DNA of 5,355 bases from Spartobacteria bacterium. GTDB taxonomy: Bacteria; Verrucomicrobiota; Verrucomicrobiia; Chthoniobacterales; Chthoniobacteraceae. Within the stretch, counting starts at the first letter, position 1; each line of letters begins with the position of its first letter. The notes beneath the pieces were generated by a model. That model was not told the DNA's origin. It saw only the letters and a list, made by a program, of their open reading frames with translations, and ran no database searches. Positions 1 through 5,098 of this stretch are shown in pieces. The translations under genes were made by a program, and so were the position numbers. The stretch lies in assembly GCA_025350985.1 (NCBI GenBank), contig JANXWU010000167.1, positions 1 through 5,355 on the forward strand, written 5' to 3'.

Positions 1-217
1 TGTCCTCGGTGGCGGAGGCGGCGTCGTGACCCCAGCGGTCGGTGTAGCTGTCGTCGAGAAAGCTGCGAAAAGCCTTTCCATTGCGACTGCTGGCGGCTTT
101 CAAAAGATGGTCCGTGTGCAACTCGACTTGCCGCGCCGGACGCCAGAGCCGAAAGCAGAATACGCCTTCAAAGATGACGACAACCAGCACGGCGAAAATC
201 CAAGGTTTGGCGCGCAT
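1..217 (-). CDS. Partial membrane-anchored hypothetical protein (possible NTF2/SnoaL-like), C-terminus off the left edge
   Basis: Read on the minus strand from ATG at 217-215, an open frame continues without a stop to base 1, giving 72 N-terminal residues. It begins MRAKPWIFAVLVVVIF: two basic residues, then a hydrophobic stretch at about residues 6-23, so an uncleaved membrane anchor or signal anchor is likely. The following part (VELHTDHLLKAASSRNGKAF, then a FLDDSYTDRWG segment) resembles the first helices of NTF2/SnoaL-like domains, but too little is visible for a firm family call. An in-frame TAG lies just upstream (235-233 on this strand), which fixes this ATG as the first usable start. 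An AGGA (234-231) sits 13 nt upstream, a weak and distant ribosome site. The gene is divergent from the Nudix gene. The codon pattern, membrane segment and upstream stop support a real gene; its function is unknown. Confidence 0.7.
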   Translation of the reverse strand, partial: MRAKPWIFAVLVVVIFEGVFCFRLWRPARQVELHTDHLLKAASSRNGKAFRSFLDDSYTDRWGHDAASATED

Positions 218-358
218 TGCTTTGAAGCTATCCTATTCATTCGCTTCCGACACGGATCGCAAACGATGGATGACTTTGAAAGTTTTCCTTCACTCTCGAA
301 ACGTGCGGACAGATGCTGCCGCCACTTTTTTCCAAGCCAGTCCAACCCCAGCGACTCC

Positions 359-877
359 ATGAAAAACGACGACGCCAGCGCGACCCAAGCCGCCATTCGC
401 TACCGGCCCAATGTCGCCGCCATCGTGCGGAATGCGGCGGGCGAAATTCTCGTATGCGAGCGCGCCGACCGCGCGGGCGCGTGGCAGTTTCCGCAGGGGG
501 GCATCGACCCTGGCGAGACGCCAGCGCAGGCCCTCGTGCGCGAGTTGCGCGAGGAGATTTCTTTGGAGCCGGAGGATTTGCGCATCGTCACGCGTCACGG
601 CCCGTATCGTTATTTGTACCCGGATGGCTTTACCAAACGCGGCTGCCGCGGCGCCGAGCAGATTTATTTTCTCGTCGAACTAACCGGCGCGCTGGAAAAG
701 GTGAACGTCGCCACCGAGCATCCGGAGTTTCGGGCGGCGAAGTGGATCGCGATAGAGGATTTTGACCTGAGCTGGCTTCCGTTGGCCAAGCGGGAAGTCT
801 ATCGCGCGGTCTTCCGCGATTTTTTTGCGCAGGTCTTGGAAAATTCCGTTGACCCGCCGCGGGAATTTATTGATTAG
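359..877 (+). CDS. rppH: Nudix hydrolase, RppH-like RNA 5'-pyrophosphohydrolase / dinucleoside polyphosphate hydrolase
   Basis: 172 residues, the usual size for RppH (about 160-175). Family members remove pyrophosphate from 5'-triphosphorylated mRNA to start decay, or cleave diadenosine polyphosphates, in the cytoplasm with divalent metal ions. The sequence opens with YRPNVAAIV (residues 15-23), matching the RppH start YRPNVGIV. Next comes WQFPQGGIDPGE (42-53) and the Nudix box G47-x5-E53-x7-R61-E62-L63-x-E65-E66, which carries the metal-binding glutamates. The box Gly after EEx is Ser68 here, a mild deviation. TPEF-like HPEFRAAKWIAIEDF (121-135) and KREVYRAVFRDF (144-155) match the RppH C-terminal half. 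The reading frame is open back to 26, but that stretch is antisense to the left-edge gene and has no family match, so ATG 359 was chosen. No Shine-Dalgarno sequence precedes it, so it could be leaderless. An IalA-type Ap4A hydrolase is the main alternative. Confidence 0.85.
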   Translation: MKNDDASATQAAIRYRPNVAAIVRNAAGEILVCERADRAGAWQFPQGGIDPGETPAQALVRELREEISLEPEDLRIVTRHGPYRYLYPDGFTKRGCRGAEQIYFLVELTGALEKVNVATEHPEFRAAKWIAIEDFDLSWLPLAKREVYRAVFRDFFAQVLENSVDPPREFID

Positions 878-881
878 GAGG
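876..881 (+). promoter_or_regulatory. Strong Shine-Dalgarno for the 32-codon small ORF
   Basis: A perfect AGGAGG overlaps the last two bases of the Nudix stop codon and sits 5 nt before ATG 887. It is the best ribosome binding site in the window. The Nudix gene ends here and no alternative ATG lies at the right distance, so the site points to translation of the small ORF that starts at 887. Confidence 0.7.
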
Positions 882-886
882 GCCGC

Positions 887-985
887 ATGCTCACTTTTGG
901 CGCTTTTTCTGTTTTGTTCACGGCTTTTGTCGGTTGCGTATGGTGGGCTTGTCGTGAGGATTGCGACGATTCCCCGAAGAACTGA
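887..985 (+). CDS. Small single-pass membrane protein, 32 aa, uncharacterised
   Basis: An ATG 5 nt after a perfect AGGAGG opens a 32-codon frame ending in TGA at 983-985. Residues 3-22 form one continuous hydrophobic/aromatic helix (TFGAFSVLFTAF, then VGCVWWAC), followed by a short charged acidic tail with C26, D25, D27 and D28. Three cysteines (C17, C22, C26) in 32 residues is notable. The stop is only 2 nt before the start of the DHp-REC gene, and the ribosome site overlaps the Nudix stop, so the three genes are probably cotranscribed and translationally coupled. Local base use is T-rich (many TTT codons), as expected for a membrane segment. The WWA-plus-charged-tail pattern loosely recalls CcoQ-type oxidase subunits, but no oxidase genes are nearby, so no function is assigned. 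It could instead act mainly as a leader ORF coupling translation of the downstream gene. Confidence 0.6.
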   Translation: MLTFGAFSVLFTAFVGCVWWACREDCDDSPKN

Positions 986-987
986 CC

Positions 988-1665
988 ATGCTGGACTCCG
1001 AAGAACTGCGCTGGGTGCGAGCGACCGCAAACGAGTTGAACAACTTGCTGCAGGTCATCACCGAATCGAGCCATTTTCTGGCCGCTGCCTGCAAGGACAA
1101 GGAGGAGACGCGCAATTACTCCGAGATGCTGCGCAATGCGGTGGAACGTGCCGCGCAGGTAACGCGCCTGATGGTGCAGCGCGCCGGAGCGGGGCTGCCG
1201 GAGCCGGTGACCGCTGCGCCGGTTTCGACCGGCTACGGCGGTGGCGACGTGACCATTCTCAATCCGAAAGGGCCCAAAGAACTGATCATGCTCGTGGACG
1301 ACGAGGAGTTCGTGACGATGCTGGCCGCGCGCGTGCTTAACGACGAAGGCTACCGCATCATCACTGCCAACAACGGCGTGACGGCGTTAAGCATTTACAA
1401 AAAACTCAAGGACGAGATCTCGCTCATCATCTTGGATTTCACGATGCCGATCATGGACGGCTCGGAGGTGTTCAACGAATTGCGGATGATCAATCCGCGG
1501 GTGGCAGTGATGCTCAGCAGCGGTTTCACGGAAAACGAGAAGCTCAAATACATGCTCTCGCGCGGGCTGCGTGGTTTCATCCCGAAGCCGTACACGCAGC
1601 AAAAGCTGCTGCTCCAAGTGCGCTCGACGCTGGACTCGATCAAGAGCGAGCAGGTGGCGAGCTAA
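988..1665 (+). CDS. DHp-like (His-less) N-terminal segment fused to a response-regulator receiver domain
   Basis: 225 residues from ATG 988. The frame also allows TTG at 961, but that lies inside the small ORF and ATG gives the compact family-like start. Residues 5-66 form two predicted helices. ANELNNLLQVI (14-24) aligns with the AHDFNNLLTVI motif of hybrid histidine kinases, with Asn15 where the phosphoacceptor His would be. AVERAAQVTRLMVQ (51-64) matches DHp helix 2. There is no CA/ATPase domain. After a Gly/Pro-rich linker (67-97), a complete receiver domain follows: acidic pair D104-D105, phosphoacceptor D150 in IILDFTMP, switch Ser S177 in MLSSGF, and K200-P201 in FIPKPY. There is no DNA-binding or enzymatic output domain. 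It therefore probably signals by protein-protein contact, with the helical pair perhaps dimerising. It lies 91 nt upstream of pilT on the same strand, which suggests but does not prove a role in pilus control. Confidence 0.88.
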   Translation: MLDSEELRWVRATANELNNLLQVITESSHFLAAACKDKEETRNYSEMLRNAVERAAQVTRLMVQRAGAGLPEPVTAAPVSTGYGGGDVTILNPKGPKELIMLVDDEEFVTMLAARVLNDEGYRIITANNGVTALSIYKKLKDEISLIILDFTMPIMDGSEVFNELRMINPRVAVMLSSGFTENEKLKYMLSRGLRGFIPKPYTQQKLLLQVRSTLDSIKSEQVAS

Positions 1666-1756
1666 AGGTGGTGGCTTAAGCGGCCATCCGCCGCCAAACC
1701 GCGTCCGCGAACTCTCAGCGAGCCGTGGCACCCGACTAGCTTCTATCAGGGCTGAT

Positions 1757-2836
1757 ATGGCCCGGATAGATACTTACTTCAAATTCATGATCGAGCAGGG
1801 TGCTTCGGATTTGCACCTGTCCACTGCCAATCAACCGATGGTTCGCGTCCACGGTGAGCTGATTCGCATCGACACGCCGCCGCTGGAAAACGACGACCTG
1901 AAAGCGCTCGTGTACGAGATCGCGCCGGAAACGAAGATCAAACAATTTGAGGAAACGGGCGACGTGGATTTCGGCTACGAGTATCCCGGCGTGGCGCGGT
2001 TTCGTGCCAATTTCCTGAACCAGAAAAACGGCGTTGCCGCCGTGTTCCGGCAGATTCCCACGAAGGTCCTGACCTGCGAGGAGCTGGGTTTGCCGCCGGT
2101 GCTCAAGCGTTTCGCGATGCTCAAGAAAGGAATGGTGCTCGTGACGGGACCGACGGGTTCGGGGAAATCCACCACGCTCGCGGCGATGGTGGACTACGCG
2201 AATTTGCAGCGCAAAGACCACATCATCACCGTCGAAGATCCGATCGAATTTGTGCATCGCAGCCAGCAGTGTCTGGTCAATCAACGCGAAGTCGGACTGC
2301 ACACGAAATCGTTCGCCTCCGCATTGCGCGGTGCCTTGCGCGAAGACCCGGACATCATCCTCGTCGGCGAAATGCGCGATCTCGAAACGATCGAACTCGC
2401 GATGACGGCGGCGGCCACGGGCCATCTGGTCTTCGGCACGCTGCACACTTCCAGCGCGTCGAAAACGGTGGATCGCATCATCGACGTCTTCCCGACGAGC
2501 CAGCAAAACCAAGTCCGCGCGACCCTTTCCGAATCGCTCAAGGGCGTGGTGGCGCAGAATCTTTTCAAGCGCATCGACAAGTCCGGGCGCTGCGCCGCGC
2601 TGGAGATTCTCGTGTGCGACAGCCCGATCGCAAACCTCGTGCGCGAGGGGAAAACGCACCAAATTCCAGGCATGATGCAGGTCGGAAAAAAGAAAGGGAA
2701 CCAGCCGCTCGACGACGCGATCATGGATCATTTGCGCGCCGGGCGCATCAGCCCGGAGGAGGCGTATGAGAAGGCCATCGACCGCAAAAAATTCCGCGCT
2801 CTGCTCAAGGAGCCGCCCAACGACCTGGAGGAATAA
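1757..2836 (+). CDS. pilT: Type IV pilus retraction ATPase PilT
   Basis: 359 residues, close to the usual 345-370. PilT is a cytoplasmic hexameric ATPase that docks on the pilus platform and drives pilus depolymerisation for twitching motility. The N-terminal PAS-like domain has QGASDLHLS (14-22) and VRVHGEL. The catalytic domain has Walker A GPTGSGKS (131-138), Asp box ITVEDPIEF (157-165), Walker B DIILVGEMRD (199-208, catalytic Glu205) and His box TGHLVFGTLHT (221-231). LVNQREVG and VGEMRDLETIELA are typical of PilT rather than the PilB extension ATPases. IANLVREGKTHQ (291-302) is the AIRNLIRE motif needed for retraction. The start MARIDTYFK is family-like, with AGGG (1748-1751) 5 nt upstream. 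The frame is open further upstream to 1571, but that overlaps the receiver gene and shows no family similarity. It is the first gene of a tight cluster; the next ATG is 3 nt after its stop. Confidence 0.96.
   Translation: MARIDTYFKFMIEQGASDLHLSTANQPMVRVHGELIRIDTPPLENDDLKALVYEIAPETKIKQFEETGDVDFGYEYPGVARFRANFLNQKNGVAAVFRQIPTKVLTCEELGLPPVLKRFAMLKKGMVLVTGPTGSGKSTTLAAMVDYANLQRKDHIITVEDPIEFVHRSQQCLVNQREVGLHTKSFASALRGALREDPDIILVGEMRDLETIELAMTAAATGHLVFGTLHTSSASKTVDRIIDVFPTSQQNQVRATLSESLKGVVAQNLFKRIDKSGRCAALEILVCDSPIANLVREGKTHQIPGMMQVGKKKGNQPLDDAIMDHLRAGRISPEEAYEKAIDRKKFRALLKEPPNDLEE
2827..2832 (+). promoter_or_regulatory. Shine-Dalgarno of the second retraction ATPase gene, inside the 3' end of pilT
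   Basis: GGAGGA lies within the last codons of pilT, 7 nt before ATG 2840. It fixes the start of the second ATPase and indicates translational coupling of the two motor genes. Confidence 0.7.
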
Positions 2837-2839
2837 TTC

Positions 2840-4030
2840 ATGCGCCGCAACGAACTAGACCGACTTTTTCACGCCATGCTCGAGTCGCATTCGAGCATTT
2901 CCGATTTGATTTTTGCCGTCGATCGCCCGTTTCAAGTCGAGAGCCTGGGCGAGCTGAAGCCGGTGAACATCGAGCCGCACATCGACTGCCTGACTCCTTT
3001 TCACACGGAACAAATTGCGCTGGCGATGATCGGGCACGACCGCCGGCTGATCAAAGAGTTGATCATGATGGGCGCGTGCGATTGCAGTTACGCGCTGACG
3101 GAGAAGATGCGTTTCCGCGTCAACATTTTCAAACAGCGCGGACATTTCAGCATCGTCATGCGCAAGCCGCAGGTCGAGACGCCGACCGCCGCCGCACTCG
3201 GGCTGCCGCCCATTTTTCAAGAAATGTCCCGCCTCAAAAACGGCCTCATTCTGGTCACGGGCGCGACGGGCAGCGGCAAGACGACGACGCTCGGCGCGAT
3301 GCTCAATGACATCAACGAGACGCAGGCCGTGCATGTCGTCACGCTCGAGGACCCGATCGAGTTCATGCATGTGAACAAAAAGGCGACCTTCAGCCAGCGG
3401 GAGTTGGGGCAGGATTTCGACAGCTTCCCCGGCGGCCTGAGATCGGCTCTGCGTCAGGCTCCCAAGGTGATCTTGATCGGGGAAATGCGCGACCGGCACA
3501 CGGTCGAGATCGCGCTGAGCGCCGCCGAAACCGGGCATTTGGTGCTGAGCACCATTCACACGGTGGATGCCGGACAGGCGATGAATCGTATCCTGGGGAT
3601 GTTTGATCGCGCGGAGGAAAAGCAAATCCGTCTGCGGCTGGCCGACTCGATTCGTTACGTGGTCAGCCAGCGCCTCGTGCCGAAACTGGGAGGCGAGCGT
3701 TTGCTGCTTCAGGAAATCATGGGCACCAACCTCCGCGTCCGCGAGGCCATCGCGCTCGGGGAAACGGAGCAGCGAAATTTCTACGACATCATCGACACAA
3801 GTTCACCCTTTGGGTGGACGACCTTCGACCAGTCGGTCGTGCGCGCCTTCGAGGCCGATCTGGTCACCGAGGAGACCGCGCAGCTTTATGCGACGCGCAA
3901 AGGCAAAGTGTCGCACGAGATTGATCTCATCAAAAAGCAGCGCGGTTTGTTTAAACATCAGGGCAGCGGACTGCGGCTTGATGTCGATCCTTTGATGCGC
4001 AACCGCCCGGTGCCGGCGGGGAAAGTTTAA
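2840..4030 (+). CDS. Second PilT/PilU-family type IV pilus retraction ATPase
   Basis: 396 residues, about 35-40 longer than the upstream PilT, with the extra length in a C-terminal tail (about 356-396). It has Walker A GATGSGKT (141-148), Asp box VTLEDPIEF (167-175), Walker B VILIGEMRD (210-218, Glu215) and His box TGHLVLSTIHT (231-241), so it should be a working ATPase. LRQAPKVILIGEMRDR, AAETGHL and VVSQRLVP resemble PilU more than PilT, and the PilT AIRNLIRE motif is replaced by NLRVREAIALGE (297-308). In the N-terminal domain the usual SDLH is SDLI, and FQVESLGELKPV stands where PilT has VRVHGEL. PilU proteins assist PilT in retraction, especially under load. Tandem pilT-pilU order is common in T4P bacteria and supports a co-motor role here. 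A diverged PilT paralogue with its own task is the alternative. The gene is coupled to its neighbours by 3 nt and 1 nt gaps. Confidence 0.93.
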   Translation: MRRNELDRLFHAMLESHSSISDLIFAVDRPFQVESLGELKPVNIEPHIDCLTPFHTEQIALAMIGHDRRLIKELIMMGACDCSYALTEKMRFRVNIFKQRGHFSIVMRKPQVETPTAAALGLPPIFQEMSRLKNGLILVTGATGSGKTTTLGAMLNDINETQAVHVVTLEDPIEFMHVNKKATFSQRELGQDFDSFPGGLRSALRQAPKVILIGEMRDRHTVEIALSAAETGHLVLSTIHTVDAGQAMNRILGMFDRAEEKQIRLRLADSIRYVVSQRLVPKLGGERLLLQEIMGTNLRVREAIALGETEQRNFYDIIDTSSPFGWTTFDQSVVRAFEADLVTEETAQLYATRKGKVSHEIDLIKKQRGLFKHQGSGLRLDVDPLMRNRPVPAGKV

Positions 4031-4031
4031 G

Positions 4032-4499
4032 ATGGAAACCAAAACGCGATTCGACTTTTTCGAGACCGGCGACCGCACGGCCCTGGTGTGTGTGGACGAC
4101 CCGGAATTGCATAACGCGACCGTCGAGCAATTGACGGCTGCCGGCTACAAAATCCACACGGGTCTGTTTGCCGAGGACATCAGTTTGAAGATGAAATCCC
4201 ACACCTACGACGTGGTCGTGGTGTTCGAGCATTTCAACGAGGCGGACTTGGAAACCAACCCTGTGCTCGCCGAAATCCGGGCCACCGAAGCGGCGCAGCG
4301 GCGCAACCAATTCGTGATTCTGCTCGGCCCGAGCATGATTACCGACGACCAGATGCAGGCCTTTCGGTTGAGCGTCGATCTGACCGTGGGCATCGCGAAT
4401 TTGCAGGAATTGCGCGCCGTGCTGGGACGCGCCTTGATCCGGCACACCCAATTCTACCGCACCTTCAAGGAGTGCGCGACCATGGCTGGGATGATGTGA
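4032..4499 (+). CDS. Receiver-like protein lacking phosphorylation residues (pseudo-receiver), function unknown
   Basis: 155 residues; the ATG starts 1 nt after the preceding stop, with GGGA (4019-4022) 9 nt upstream. The strand/helix order fits a CheY-like fold: beta1 ALVCVDD (17-23), helix, beta2 around KIHTGLF (40-46), beta3 YDVVVVFEHF (59-68), beta4 FVILLGPSM (94-102), beta5 VDLTVG (115-120), last helix LQELRAVLGRALI (124-136). The acidic pair D22-D23 is kept. The phosphoacceptor position is F65, the switch Thr/Ser position is G99, and the Lys-Pro pair is G120-I121. If this alignment is right it cannot be phosphorylated and would work as a binding module. A 19-residue tail follows the last helix. 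Its place directly behind two retraction ATPases suggests a motor-associated adaptor or regulator; this is inference. The fold call is from pattern only, and another Rossmann-like fold is possible. Confidence 0.8.
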   Translation: METKTRFDFFETGDRTALVCVDDPELHNATVEQLTAAGYKIHTGLFAEDISLKMKSHTYDVVVVFEHFNEADLETNPVLAEIRATEAAQRRNQFVILLGPSMITDDQMQAFRLSVDLTVGIANLQELRAVLGRALIRHTQFYRTFKECATMAGMM

Positions 4500-4555
4500 T
4501 GTTGGACGATGGCGTCATTGCTTTCCCGGAAGTGCGCTCACATTTTGCCTTATGA
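4499..4555 (+). CDS. Possible 18-aa coupling ORF between the pseudo-receiver and GNAT genes
   Basis: ATG 4499 overlaps the stop of the pseudo-receiver gene (TGATG at 4497-4501). The frame runs 18 codons (MLDDGVIAFPEVRSHFAL) and its TGA overlaps the GNAT start as ATGA (4552-4555). A GGGA (4488-4491) lies 7 nt upstream. The GNAT start has no Shine-Dalgarno of its own at normal distance, so this ORF could deliver terminating ribosomes to the GNAT start. No domain can be recognised in so short a peptide. Both overlaps could be chance, so confidence is low. Confidence 0.35.
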   Translation: MLDDGVIAFPEVRSHFAL

Positions 4556-5070
4556 AGTTCGTCCAATGGAGGCGGTTCAACTGGGAGTTGGCGCGGCTGC
4601 CGGACCTCTTCAGGATCGAAGCGCAGTATCGCATTCGCCCCGCGACCCGTGAGGACGAGCAGACGGTGCGGCTGCTCATCCATCGTGCCTTCAGTCTCGA
4701 CCCCGATTGGGCGCAAACGCGCACGCGGGTGGTGGCGATGATCGACGGACACTTGGAGGAAATATTTCGGCAGCGCGAAGTGCCCTGTCTGGTCGTGACG
4801 CATGGCTCCCGCATCATCGGCGCGTCGGCGCTGACCTTGCGCGACGATGCCGAGAATCACCTGCTCTCTGGCCCGTGCATTCTGGCTGAGTACCGCCGCC
4901 GCGGCATCGGCTCGGCCTTGTTGCATCAATCACTGGCGATGCTGCGGGACGCTGGACTGGAGCACGCGCACGGCGTGACGAAAGAGGGAGTGCCCGCGGC
5001 TAAATTCGTCTATTCCCAATTCGATTCGGTCAGCGAGCAATACGATTTCGAGTCGTTGCCGGTCTGTTAA
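4552..5070 (+). CDS. GNAT-family N-acetyltransferase
   Basis: 172 residues. The GNAT fold begins at YRIRPATREDEQTV (26-39), after a 25-residue leader. A central strand pair follows (CLVVTHGSRIIGASALTL, 79-96). Motif A, the acetyl-CoA pyrophosphate loop, is seen in LAEYRRRGIGSALL (111-124), where R115-x-x-G118-x-G120 matches Q/R-x-x-G-x-G/A. AAKFVYSQFDSV (149-160) fits the later helix (motif B) with a conserved-type Tyr. Such enzymes move an acetyl group from acetyl-CoA to an amine on a small molecule or protein; the substrate cannot be read from the sequence. ATG 4552 is the only ATG before the domain, the frame is closed by a TGA at 4492-4494, and no good ribosome site precedes it. It is the last gene of the pilT cluster, so it may be cotranscribed with the motors. 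A functional tie to pili is speculative. Confidence 0.87.
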   Translation: MKFVQWRRFNWELARLPDLFRIEAQYRIRPATREDEQTVRLLIHRAFSLDPDWAQTRTRVVAMIDGHLEEIFRQREVPCLVVTHGSRIIGASALTLRDDAENHLLSGPCILAEYRRRGIGSALLHQSLAMLRDAGLEHAHGVTKEGVPAAKFVYSQFDSVSEQYDFESLPVC

Positions 5071-5090
5071 AAAAACAGCGCACTCGGCTG
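5069..5090 (-). terminator. Weak candidate intrinsic terminator for the prepilin peptidase gene
   Basis: On the minus strand a short stem CAGC/GCTG with a 7-nt loop (5090-5076) is followed directly by seven T (5075-5069), just after the prepilin peptidase stop. The stem is only 4 bp, so it is weak. An alternative stem pairing 5096-5099 with 5077-5080 is also possible. The T-run overlaps the end of the converging GNAT gene. No U-tract terminator is seen for the plus-strand operon. Confidence 0.3.
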
Positions 5091-5098
5091 GCCTCCGC

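Noticed and set aside
207..234. Possible sigma70-like promoter (TTGGCG, 16-nt spacer, TATCCT) for the Nudix gene
   Set aside because: Only about four of six matches in each box and it overlaps the start of the opposite gene; this is expected by chance in such sequence.
26..358. Plus-strand N-terminal extension of the Nudix frame (111 extra residues)
   Set aside because: It is antisense to the left-edge gene, low in family-like features, has no ribosome site, and RppH-type proteins start near the YRPN motif, so ATG 359 is preferred.
961..987. TTG start at 961 for the DHp-REC protein
   Set aside because: It adds nine residues inside the small ORF with no ribosome site advantage; ATG 988 gives a compact start two bases after the upstream stop.
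1666..1756. Terminator or promoter in the gap between the receiver gene and pilT
   Set aside because: A small GCGG-CCAT-CCGC hairpin (1680-1691) is present but with only a 4-bp stem and no T-run. No convincing -35/-10 pair was found.
1736..2731. Long minus-strand open frame (331 codons) opposite pilT
   Set aside because: Composition is rich in Arg, His and Asp with no domain. It mirrors a strongly supported PilT and is a typical GC-rich shadow frame.
2855..3625. Long minus-strand open frame (256 codons) opposite the second ATPase
   Set aside because: It is a shadow of the PilT/PilU-like gene in the same relative frame, without recognisable motifs or a ribosome site.
3951..4451. Minus-strand open frame (166 codons) opposite the pseudo-receiver gene
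   Set aside because: It crosses the end of the ATPase gene and covers a coupled plus-strand gene with better start context; no domain seen.
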